In this document: piece by piece, positions 12,294 to 20,929 of the stretch
Position numbering within the stretch: position 1 is the stretch's first letter
Layout of the letters: the number at the start of each line of letters is the position of its first letter
NCBI GenBank assembly: GCA_038503075.1
Contig: JBCAML010000001.1
Coordinates: 2,294,001 to 2,358,000 of the forward strand
Reading direction: 5' to 3'
Source: Gyromitra esculenta
Taxonomy: Eukaryota; Ascomycota; Pezizomycetes; Pezizales; Discinaceae
Length of the DNA: 64,000 bases
The notes under the pieces: generated by a model
Told to the model about the DNA's origin: nothing
What the model saw: the letters and a program-made list of their open reading frames with translations, nothing else
Databases searched by the model: none
Translations under genes and position numbers: made by a program

Positions 12294-12348
12294 TCTCAAG
12301 GGGCAAGGTTTATCTTCAAGCTCTCAGGTATCTCCCAAGATGAGCAGT
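12294..12348 (-). repeat. G3 5' LTR, first piece (split by G4)
   Basis: The U5 end of the group A LTR next to the primer site (12281-12293). It stops at GCAGT, the target duplication of G4, and continues at 18146. Confidence 0.92.
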
Positions 12349-12748
12349 TTTCATGGATGGTTGTTGTGTTGATCGATCGGATATATGGGTATATGGTTGT
12401 TACGTTTTGTTGTTGTTCTTTATGTTTCTATGGGTTTCCTGTTACAATGAGTCATGTCTTTGTCATCGAAAGAGTTGGAATATGGTATATAAGCGAAGGG
12501 ATTTCCCCTCTTGTTGTACTTTTCCTTCTTCTCTCTTTATGCAACGTCTTCTATTGTACACTCACATATAAACCTTCGATTACACCTCGTAATCTTTCGC
12601 CGTCGCCGTCTTCAAGTCATCATAACTTGAACCATTCGTAGAGCCTGTAGAATCCTTGCACTCTCTCCTGTCGTTAGTTTCTCGTTCAAGTAGCACTGCT
12701 TATCTCGGGGGATACCTGAGAGCTTGACGAGAATCTCGCTCCTTGAGA
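12349..12748 (+). repeat. G4 5' LTR (group A)
   Basis: 400 bp, TTTCATGG to CTTGAGA. TATATAAG lies at about 12487. The priming block reads ATGCAACGT here but AAGCAACGT in the 3' LTR, a single change inside the sequence thought to pair with the primer site. Hairpin CTCGGG-GGATA-CCTGAG is at 12704-12720. Confidence 0.93.
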
Positions 12749-12761
12749 TTACGTTGCTTCC
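12749..12761 (+). other. G4 primer-binding site
   Basis: TTACGTTGCTTCC directly after the 5' LTR. It does not begin with TGG, as expected for a tRNA primer. ACGTTGCTT is the reverse complement of AAGCAACGT in the LTR, which points to self-priming. Confidence 0.7.
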
Positions 12762-12805
12762 CTATCTACACCCTCTACCAACACCCATCTACTTTTGACG
12801 ACACC

Positions 12806-14053
12806 ATGAGCAATCCTGCCCCCGCCCCCTGGACCTTCCCAACGTTTGAGAACTTCCAGGCCGCCGCCAACGCCGACCTCGCCTCCGCTTATGAAGAAAT
12901 TCGTTCCCACTACCAACAGCGGGTCGACAACCTCACGTACGCAGACCTTCAGCTTGAGGAAGCTACTCAAGAAAGGAACAATATGACGGCAAGATTCAAC
13001 ACTTGCCAATCCCAACTACAAGCAGCCGAAGCAGAAGTCGCCCGCCTCCTTAATGCCGCTCCCCCACCACCTGCGCCCTCTCCACCACCGCCTCCTGCCC
13101 ATACACAAGGAGGCCGTTCAGACAAAATGCCCGACCCAGATAAATTTAATGGGTCCCGCGACAAACTTCCCGGGTTCGTCCTACAACTCCGATCAAAACT
13201 CTCGGTTAACGCCGACCGCTTCTCCAGTAGCAACAATATGATATTGTATGCTATTAGCCGTCTTGAGGGAGCCGCCCTCGAGCAAATCCGACACTCTGTC
13301 CTCCCTGACGGGACTACCACCTGGAACAACGCCGCCGAATTGATTACTGCCCTCGAGACTGCCTTCGGCGACCCCGACCCACTAGGAACCGCTCGCCGCG
13401 AACTGCACCAGCTCCGACAAGGGAGACGAGATTTCTCTGCTTATCTTGCCGACTTCCAGCGGATCATGGGAAAGCTAAATTACGACGAGTCAGCCAAAAA
13501 CGACGCCCTGGAATTCGGAATGTCAGATGAATTAAAAGAGGCTGTAGTGACCGTCGCCGATTTCCCCACCACTTTTACTTCCCTCTGTGCCTTCCTCCTC
13601 CGCTTAGATAACCGCATCCGAGCAAGAAGAGAAGAGAAGAAGAACAATGCCCGTAACACCATGGGACAATTCACCGCACCCGCTGCCGCCCCCGCCGCCT
13701 TCACCCCTGCCTCCTCCTCATTCGCCCCAGGAGGACTTGCCCCCATGGACCTATCCTTCGGTCGAACCTCTACCTCCCGCCCTGCTCCTGAACAACGCTA
13801 TGTTCAGATCAACGGGAGAAGGAAGCTATCGCCCGAAGAGAAAACATGGAGGCAGACCAATAACCGTTGTCTGTTCTGCGCTGGAGAAGGACACATCTTC
13901 TCCAACTGCCCCTCCGCCTCCAAACGCCCTGCCATGAGAGGAGCCGTCACTAACGCCGCCACCGCTCCTCCTGCTCCTTCTGTTTTTCCACCACCTTTGC
14001 CACCTCGCTTCCCTGCCTTCGACGCAGCAGACTCAGTAGAGTCTTTAAACTAG
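12806..14053 (+). CDS. gag: G4 Gag, intact
   Basis: 415 aa; the first ATG after the primer site opens MSNPAPAPW. Order of parts: a coiled-coil-like N-terminal region with many Glu/Gln, a Pro-rich linker (APPPPAPSPPPPP), a conserved Gag/capsid domain (PDKFNGSRDKLPGF to LNYDESAKNDALEFGM), an Ala/Pro-rich stretch and one CCHC zinc knuckle (CLFCAGEGHIFSNC) for RNA binding. It ends SLN-TAG right after the slippery heptamer. Expected role: assembly of cytoplasmic virus-like particles that package element RNA. It has no defect and could serve in trans for dead copies. Confidence 0.92.
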   Translation: MSNPAPAPWTFPTFENFQAAANADLASAYEEIRSHYQQRVDNLTYADLQLEEATQERNNMTARFNTCQSQLQAAEAEVARLLNAAPPPPAPSPPPPPAHTQGGRSDKMPDPDKFNGSRDKLPGFVLQLRSKLSVNADRFSSSNNMILYAISRLEGAALEQIRHSVLPDGTTTWNNAAELITALETAFGDPDPLGTARRELHQLRQGRRDFSAYLADFQRIMGKLNYDESAKNDALEFGMSDELKEAVVTVADFPTTFTSLCAFLLRLDNRIRARREEKKNNARNTMGQFTAPAAAPAAFTPASSSFAPGGLAPMDLSFGRTSTSRPAPEQRYVQINGRRKLSPEEKTWRQTNNRCLFCAGEGHIFSNCPSASKRPAMRGAVTNAATAPPAPSVFPPPLPPRFPAFDAADSVESLN

Positions 14054-14088
14054 TTCAACCAGAGTCGCCTAGTGACCCTGCTCTGGTT
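14044..14088 (+). promoter_or_regulatory. G4 gag-pol -1 frameshift signal
   Basis: T_TTA_AAC (14044-14050) is in the gag frame, then TAG (14051-14053), a spacer to 14056, stem AACCAGAG (14057-14064) and CTCTGGTT (14081-14088). The stem differs from that of group B at paired positions, so the pairing is conserved while the sequence is not. Confidence 0.85.
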
Positions 14089-17000
14089 CCGTCTTTTCCT
14101 TTGTCAGCGTTCTCTATTTCTGGGTTCTCAGTGTCGGATGTGTGTGGAGGAAGATTTGGATGGGGAACATTTTGTAGTTTCATGTAACCTTTCCCACCAA
14201 AATAAAGTTATAAAAACACACGCACTTCTTGACACTGGAGCCTCAGGGTTCGCTTTCATTGATGAAAACTTTGTGCGTCACCATTCCCTACCATTGTCTC
14301 CCCTTAAAACCCCTCGCCAATTGGAAGTCATTGACGGCCGAACAATTGCTTCGGGAGACATTACCAATCTCTGCCATGTGGAGCTTTCCATTCAACAACA
14401 TAATGAAAAAGCTCCTTTTTTCGTCACCAAGCTAGGACACTACCCCCTAGTGCTCGGTATCCCGTGGATGAACCTCCATGACGTTCACCTACAATTCGCC
14501 AATAAAAGCATTGAATTCAACTCTGAATTCTGCACCACCCACTGTGCCCCTAAACAACCTATTGTTTCCGTCGCCGCCATCTCGCCTCCAGTTAAGCTTA
14601 ACGCCGCTTTTATCGGAGCCGCCAGTTTCCGCATGCTCGCTAGAAAAAAGGGTATTCAGGTCTATTCAATGTCTCTATATGAGATAAACAAAGTCCTTGA
14701 TAGCAAAACTACTAAAGAGGAATGGAGACAAAGAATACCCGTTGAGTACCACGAATACCTGGACATGTTCGATAAAGCAAAAGCCCAAGGACTTCCCCCC
14801 CGTCGCCCCTACGATCACCGTATTACTCTCCACGAAGGCAAGGAACCACCATTCGGCCCCCTCTACGGTATGTCACGGGATGAACTTCTAGTTCTTAAGA
14901 AGTACATCGAAGACAACCTAGAAAAAGGCTTTATTCGCGCCAGCTCTTCCTCCGCCGGCTCCCCAGTCCTTTTCGCTGCAAAACCTGATGGATCACTCCG
15001 CCTTTGTGTCGACTATCGTGGCCTTAATGCTCTTACTATCAAAGACCGATACACCTCCCCCCTAGTCAAGGAAACCCTGGATCGTCTTGCAAAAGCACAA
15101 TGGTACTCAAAGCTTGATTTTCGTGACGGTTTCCATCAAATTCGTATCGCCGAAGGAGAAGAGTGGAAGACAGCCTTCCGAACACGGTATGGCTTATATG
15201 AATACATGGTGATGCCATTCGGCCTGACCAACGCCCCCGGTACCTTCCAACGCTTCGTCAATGACTCCCTCCGAGAATATTTGGACCTCTTTTGTACGGC
15301 TTACCTCGACGATATTCTTATCTACAGCGATACCCTCGCCGAACACAAGATACACGTCCGACAGGTCCTTGATGCCTTAAAAGCTAATAATATCCTTCTC
15401 AAACCCGAAAAGTGCGAATTTCATGTACAATCCATCAAATACCTCGGCCTGATCCTAACACCCGAAGGCATTAAAATGGACGATGATAAACTCAAAGCCG
15501 TCCGGGATTGGAATCGTCCAAAGTCGGTCAAGGATGTACAAGCCTTCCTTGGTTTTGCAAATTTTTACCGACGATTCATCCTAGGGTTCTCCCGATTGGC
15601 TGCCCCCCTTACTGCTTTTACAAGAAAGGGTGTTGTCTTTGAATGGACAGTCGAAGCAGAACTCGCGTTTGAAGCCCTGAAGGATGCCTTTACTAAAGCC
15701 CCCGTCCTCATCCACTTCGACCCTCGAAAGAAAATCTTTGTGGAATCCGATGCGTCCGACTTCGTCTCCGGTGGTGTACTCTCCCAACTCGACGATAACG
15801 GTGTACTCCATCCTGTAGCCTTCTTCTCCAAAAAGCATTCACCAGCTGAATGTAACTACGAGATTTATGATAAGGAACTTCTCGCGATTATATGCTGTTT
15901 TGAAGAATGGAGACCAGAGCTTGAAGGATCCGAACTACCCATCTCAGTTATTACTGATCATAAGAATTTGGAATATTTTATGACCACTAAACAACTTAAT
16001 CGACGACAAGTCAGATGGGCCGAATACCTCTCACGTTTTGACTTCGTCATTACCTATAGACCGGGAGTACAAGGAGGAAAACCAGATGCACTGACTCGGA
16101 GATCGGGAGATCTCCCTGAAGAAGGAGATGAAAGACTACAACACCAACATCAGGTAGTCTTGAAGGAAAAGAATCTCGACCCTAAGCTGAGTTTGTTTTC
16201 GGGTTCTTTATCAAATGAACCCGCTGAATTGGACGCCCCCCTCAAAACTTTGATGAACCACGGATATATTGCTGACCCGTTCCCACAAAAAATCTTATTA
16301 GCACTTAAGAATGGCGAACGACAATCCAAGGAAATTACCTTAGGCGATTGTACCGAGATAAATGGTCACCTCTTTTATCGACAAAAGCTCTATATCCCTG
16401 ACCACGACCCTCTTCGCCTTTTCATCCTGCAAAGATATCATGATGCCCCCTCTGCTGGCCACCCAGGACGTGAAAAATCCTTCGAACTCATCTCTAGGCA
16501 ATTTTATTGGCCTAAAATGAGAGAGTACATTGGACGATATACTCGAAACTGTCATATCTGCCGACGAGCAAAGCCCAATACACTTGGTACTCATGGTGTT
16601 CTCAAACCCCTTCCAATTCCTAACCGCCCCTGGGAAGAGTTATCAATGGATTTCGTTACTGGCCTCCCTGAATCCAATGGCTTCAATGCAATAATGGTTG
16701 TGGTAGACAGACTATCGAAAATGAGACACTTAATCCCCTGTGATACAACAGTCAATGCCGAGCAAACAGCAGAACTTTACCTTCAAAACGTTTGGAAACT
16801 CCACGGACTACCTTCCCATATTACTTCGGATAGGGGAACGCAGTTTACCGCTAAGTTTTGGAAACATCTCTGCCAACGTCTGAATATCTCCGCTCGGATG
16901 TCAACGTCTTTCCACCCAGAAACAGATGGTCAAACCGAACGTCTTAATGCCGTTATGGAACAATATCTTCGTTGCTATGTTTCGTACCAACAAGACGACT

Positions 17001-17728
17001 GGGCAAAATGGCTACCGATTGCGGAGTTCGCCGCTAATAACCAAGAGTCGGCCAGTACGAAGGTTACACCCTTTTTCGCTAACTACGGTTACCATCCTCG
17101 CTTCGATACCTCCGTTGTCTCCAATGACCGATCCCCTCAGACCCTCGATGCCAATGACTTCGCCGCTAAGATGGAAGAACTTAGAGACTTCCTTCGAGTT
17201 CAAATGAGATCAGCACAAGATATTTTCGAGACCAGCGCTAACCGGCACCGTACTCCCGCCCCCTCGTTCAAAGTCAATGATCTTGTCTTCATATCTATGA
17301 AGAACATGAGGACGACTAGGAATTCAAGGAAATTGGACTGGAAATGGAGTGACCCCTTCCCCGTGAAACGAATAATCTCTGCGCATGCCTATGAAATAGA
17401 CCTGCCATTGTCCATGAAATACCATCCAGTATTTCACGTTTCACTAATCAAAGCAGCTCCTACCGATCCACTCCCTGGTCAAATCGTTCCACCGCCTCCA
17501 CCCGTCCAGGTAAATGATCATGAAGAATACCTTGTCGAAGGTATACTGGACTCTCGCCTCTATCGAGGAAAGCTCCAATTTTTAGTCGAATGGACAGGAT
17601 ATGCATTGCCCACTTGGGAACCGGCGGAGTATCATGAAGAGACGGAAGCGGTAGATTCTTTTTACCAACGGTATCCGGATAAACCCAGGAAAGAAGAGGT
17701 TAGTGTTCGCAGGAGCTCACGGTTGTGA
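14051..17728 (+). pseudogene. pol: G4 pol, 2-nt deletion near the start
   Basis: All domains are present in one open frame of about 1,218 codons: protease DTGASG, RT YLDD, RNase H, integrase HHCC and D-D-E, chromodomain, ending RSSRL. The sequence just after the frameshift site is in the expected -1 frame (FKLVQP...FSISGFSV), but two bases are missing near 14137-14146 compared with G3 (GATATGTGTG against GATGTGTG). The rest of pol therefore lies in the gag frame, behind the gag TAG. Normal frameshifting ends early; only readthrough of TAG would reach the enzymes. Confidence 0.85.
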
Positions 17729-17740
17729 AGGGGGGGCTAC

Positions 17741-18140
17741 TTTCATGGATGGTTGTTGTGTTGATCGATCGGATATATGGGTATATGGTTGTTATGTTTT
17801 GTTGTTGTTCTTTATGTTTCTATGGGTTTCCTGTTACAATGAGTCATGTCTTTGTCATCGAAAGAGTCGGAATTTGGTATATAAGCGAAGGGATTTCCCC
17901 TCTTGTTGTACTTTTCCTTCTTCTCTCTTTAAGCAACGTCTTCTATTGTACACTCACATATAAACCTTCGATTACACCTCGTAATCTTTCGCCGTCGCCG
18001 TCTTCAAGTCATCATAACTTGAACCATTCGTAGAGCCTGTAGAATCCTTGCACTCTCTCCTGTCGTTAGTTTCTCGTTCAAGTAGCACTGCTTATCTCGG
18101 GGGATACCTGAGAGCTTGACGAGAATCTCGCTCCTTGAGA
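17741..18140 (+). repeat. G4 3' LTR (group A)
   Basis: 400 bp after the polypurine tract AAGGGGGGGCTAC. The priming block AAGCAACGT is at 17931-17939 and TATATAAG lies about 50 nt before it. It ends CTTGAGA at 18140, followed by GCAGT. Confidence 0.94.
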
Positions 18141-18145
18141 GCAGT

Positions 18146-18500
18146 GCGACTTGAAGGGAAAACTAAGCGACGAGAGTATTCACGAGGTTCCACAGGCTCT
18201 ACGAAGTGTGTCAAGTATAGAGGACTTGAGGGCGGCGACAGCGAAGGTTATGAAGTATAACCGAGGGTTGTATTGTAAAATACAAGAGTGTACTATAGAA
18301 GACGTTGCTTAAAGAAAGAAGAAGAAAAAGTACAACAGGAGGGGAAATCCCTTCGCTTATATACCACAATCCAACTCGTTCGATGACAAAGACTTGACTC
18401 ATTGTAACGGAAACCCAAAGAAACACAAGGAACAACAACATAACACAACAACCTCATACCTCTATATCTGACGAACCAACGAAAACAGTTATCCATGAAA
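18146..18500 (-). repeat. G3 5' LTR, second piece
   Basis: Continues the G3 LTR after the G4 insertion and ends at 18500, followed by the TAGTG duplication. It is nearly identical to 6933-7287. Confidence 0.92.
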
Positions 18501-18961
18501 TAGTGCCCCAGTTGAGTGACGAAGCAAGGGGCTTGCTCACAGTGGTCCTGTATAGAAAGGTTGAGTTTAACGATGTGGGTGATGTCTCCTGAGCTAACAG
18601 GACGGCCATCGATAACTTCCAGTTGTCGGGGGTTTTTTAATAGAGAGAGTGGGAGAGAGTGGTGACTCGCAAATTCTTTATCAATGAAGGCGAATCCTGA
18701 GGCGCCAGTGTCCAATAGTGCATGTGTTTTAATGATTTTATTGCTATGGGAAATGTTACAAGAAATAACAAAATGTTCCCCATCCAATTGATCCTCCCCG
18801 CACATATCCGAAACTGAAAAACCCGAAATGGAAAACACAGACAAAGGTAAAGAAAAAGGAACCAAAGCAGGGTCACGAATCAACTTCGGTGAGACTAGTT
18901 TAAAGCCTCCTCAGAGGTGCCGGATGGTTCAAGAGCAAAAAACTGGGGAGGTAAAGGTGGT
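18501..18961 (-). pseudogene. G2 end of gag, frameshift signal and start of protease
   Basis: Minus strand: the gag C-terminus (PPLPPQFFALEP...SEEALN-stop), slippery GTTTAAA on the plus strand (18898-18904), hairpin arms ACCGAAG (18890-18884) and CTTTGGT (18867-18861), then the -1 frame of pol with the retropepsin motif DTGASG up to CFVTQLGHY, where G3 interrupts. The upper end, 18957-18961, is the GTGGT target site of G5. No stop is seen in the protease portion itself. Confidence 0.88.
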
Positions 18962-19368
18962 TTTCATGGATTAATTTCGGGTAATGAGTCGTAGTTGGGT
19001 TGTTAGTCGTATTGTGATTTGGAGGGTTGTACAATCTCTTTGTTGTTCGGTTATCTTTCGGTTATAAGTTTTGTTAAGGAAAAGTGGGGTATTTAAGCGG
19101 TGGATTTCGATCGTTTTTGGTTTTCTTCTTCTTCTTTCCTTAAGCAACGTTCTCGTTCACTTCTACCTGTATTACTCTAATACTACCACGGTTCTATCTC
19201 AGAACTTTCGCTGTCGCTGTGAAACATTGCTGATACTTCGCCTTGAAGTATACCCACTGTAGAACCTGTAGAAACACCGCACTCCTTGAACGTGTTAGTT
19301 TCTCGTTTAAGTAGCACTGCTCACCTTTAGGGATACTAAAGGGCTTAACGAGAGACTGAACCGTGAGA
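18962..19368 (+). repeat. G5 5' LTR (group B)
   Basis: TTTCATGG to CGTGAGA. AAGCAACGT is at 19142-19150. Hairpin CCTTTAG (19324-19330), loop GGATA, CTAAAGG (19336-19342), with an outer stem TCTCGTTTAAG against CTTAACGAGA. Confidence 0.93.
19324..19342 (+). other. G5 U5 hairpin with GGATA loop
   Basis: A seven-pair stem CCTTTAG/CTAAAGG closes the loop GGATA. The same position reads CAG/CTG in G6, TGG/CCA in the 41-kb LTR and CGAG/CTCG in the 40.4-kb LTR. Confidence 0.8.
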
Positions 19369-19381
19369 TTACGTTGCTTCC
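19369..19381 (+). other. G5 primer-binding site
   Basis: TTACGTTGCTTCC directly after the 5' LTR, the same as in G4 and G6. It is complementary to AAGCAACGT at 19142-19150. Confidence 0.7.
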
Positions 19382-19419
19382 ACCATCTACACCTTCTACT
19401 GCGGAAAACAACCTTTTGC

Positions 19420-19575
19420 ATGGAAATCATCTCCCGGATTCGCCAATCCATCCTAAGCATCTTCCCTTGCTTAACACTGCGAAAACCACAAACCTTGGTT
19501 GAAGTCGTTCCCGAGTGGCTAGACCAGGAATATCTACGCCAGAACTCCTTTCCCCGCCCGACACCCACATCATGA
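19420..19575 (+). CDS. G5 upstream ORF, 51 aa, stop overlapping gag start
   Basis: A small ORF between primer site and gag. It encodes 51 residues beginning MEII, with conserved blocks IRQSIL, IFPCLT and PEWLDQ. Its TGA overlaps the gag ATG as ATGA (19572-19575). G2 has an ORF of exactly the same length in the same place with about two thirds identical residues, many differences being conservative, and the same overlap. No family is recognised. A role in setting Gag translation by termination and reinitiation, or as a short accessory protein, is inference. It is absent from G6 and from group A leaders. Confidence 0.6.
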   Translation: MEIISRIRQSILSIFPCLTLRKPQTLVEVVPEWLDQEYLRQNSFPRPTPTS

Positions 19576-20894
19576 GCTCACCCGCTCCCGCTGGCCCTTC
19601 CACTGAAGGAGCCGCCATCGCCACCCCACGCTTCCCTACAAGAGAAGCCTTTGCCCAAGCCTTGAGAGAAGACACTGCTGAGCTATACAATCACCTCAGA
19701 GATCTCTACCAAGCCCTGGAAGACCAGATCGACGTCCTCCTGGAGAACGAAAGGGAAGCCGAGGTAAAACTTGGTACAGCCAAAATTCAAACCGACAACG
19801 CCCTCCGACACGCTACCGAGCAAGATCAACGAGTCATCGAGACCGCTGGTCTAATCGCCCGACTACGACAAGAACGGAACGAAGCTCGATCCGCCATCCA
19901 AGCCCCCCCCGCTCCACCTGATCTCACCGCTACGCCACCACCGCCAACCAATGCCCACCGCTCAGAAAGGATGCCAGATCCCGAGAAATTTGACGGATCT
20001 CGAGCTAAGCTCCCTGGGTTTATACTCCAACTGCGCTCTAAGCTCACGGTTAATCGAGACCGCTTTGCAAACGAAACCACGATGATCCTCTACACCATCA
20101 ACCGACTAGAAGGAGCAGCGTTAGAACAGGTCCGTCACACGGTTCTCCCCTCCGGCTTAACAACATGGACTAGCGCGGAACAACTCATTACCGCCCTAGA
20201 GACTGCTTTTGGAGACCCAGATCCGACCGGCACAGCTCGACAAGAACTCCACCAGCTTCGCCAAGGAAAACGCGATTTCTCAGCTTATCTCGCTGACTTC
20301 CAAAGGATCATGGGACAACTCAACTTCGATGAAAATTCGAAGATGGACGCCTTAGAGCACGGAATGTCGGAAGAGTTGAAAGAAGCCATGGTATTCGCAC
20401 CAATCGCCCCTAGTAACCTTCCGGAAATAATCCTCACCCTCACCCGGCTGGATAACCACATCCGAGCTCGCAAAGCAGAGAAACGAGGAAACACTCGTGA
20501 CAATATGAGTCAATTCAGTGCTCCCACCGCCTTCACTCCCGTCTCCTCCTTCACCCCAGGAGGACTAGCCCCCATGGATCTGTCCTTTAGCCGAACCAGC
20601 AATCTTTCTCGCCCTCCTCAAGACCAACGGTATACGATAGTTAATGGACGGAGAAAGCTCTCTGAGGAAGAGAAACAATGGCGCCGCTCCACGGGCAAGT
20701 GTATGTTCTGTGCCGCCCCCGACCACTCCTATGCCAACTGTCCTTCCGCTCCCAAGAAACCAGCAATGAGAGGAGCCCTTACTGCACCTCCCGCCAACCG
20801 CACTCCTCCCGCCTCCTCCCTGCCACCGCCACCACTTCCTCCTCAGTTTTTCGCATTAGAATCAGCAGACTCAGCCAACGAGTCTTTAAACTAG
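19572..20894 (+). CDS. gag: G5 Gag, intact
   Basis: 440 aa from the ATG in ATGA. It has an N-terminal Ala/Pro stretch and a helical segment rich in Glu/Gln (likely coiled coil, about residues 40-110). These are followed by a Pro-rich linker, the Gag/capsid domain (PEKFDGSRAKLPGF, LHQLRQGKRDFSAYLADFQ) and one CCHC knuckle (CMFCAAPDHSYANC). It ends with the slippery site and TAG. A further in-frame upstream GTG exists, but the ATG fits the G2 copy. It is about 25 residues longer than the group A Gag. Confidence 0.9.
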   Translation: MSSPAPAGPSTEGAAIATPRFPTREAFAQALREDTAELYNHLRDLYQALEDQIDVLLENEREAEVKLGTAKIQTDNALRHATEQDQRVIETAGLIARLRQERNEARSAIQAPPAPPDLTATPPPPTNAHRSERMPDPEKFDGSRAKLPGFILQLRSKLTVNRDRFANETTMILYTINRLEGAALEQVRHTVLPSGLTTWTSAEQLITALETAFGDPDPTGTARQELHQLRQGKRDFSAYLADFQRIMGQLNFDENSKMDALEHGMSEELKEAMVFAPIAPSNLPEIILTLTRLDNHIRARKAEKRGNTRDNMSQFSAPTAFTPVSSFTPGGLAPMDLSFSRTSNLSRPPQDQRYTIVNGRRKLSEEEKQWRRSTGKCMFCAAPDHSYANCPSAPKKPAMRGALTAPPANRTPPASSLPPPPLPPQFFALESADSANESLN

Positions 20895-20929
20895 TACAAC
20901 CAAGGTCGATCAGTGACCCCACCTTGGTT
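20885..20929 (+). promoter_or_regulatory. G5 gag-pol -1 frameshift signal
   Basis: T_TTA_AAC (20885-20891), TAG (20892-20894), 3 further nt, then stem AACCAAGGT (20898-20906) and ACCTTGGTT (20921-20929), nine perfect pairs with a 14-nt loop holding GTGACC. The spacer from the heptamer to the stem is 6 nt, within the range known for -1 frameshift signals. Confidence 0.87.

Larger units (their letters stand above)
12349..18140 (+). mobile_element. G4: full-length Ty3/Gypsy group A element inside the G3 LTR
   Basis: Plus strand, opposite to its host element. LTRs are 12349-12748 and 17741-18140, 400 bp each with only a few differences. Target duplication GCAGT lies at 12344-12348 and 18141-18145. 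It carries gag, the frameshift signal and pol. Gag is intact; pol has a 2-nt deletion near its start. Confidence 0.95.
6878..18500 (-). mobile_element. G3: full-length Ty3/Gypsy group A element
   Basis: Minus strand, with 3' LTR 6878-7287 and 5' LTR 12294-12348 plus 18146-18500. The latter is split by G4, and the two pieces total 410 bp, the same as the 3' LTR. Target duplication TAGTG lies at 6873-6877 and 18501-18505 in the G2 protease. Both gag and pol are disabled by point changes. Group A differs from B in LTR sequence and in pol ending at RSSRL before the polypurine tract. Confidence 0.93.

Noticed and set aside
14051..14053. Programmed TAG readthrough as the normal gag-pol strategy
   Set aside because: Only G4 has pol in the gag frame, and this follows from a 2-nt deletion. 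The other copies need -1 frameshifting.
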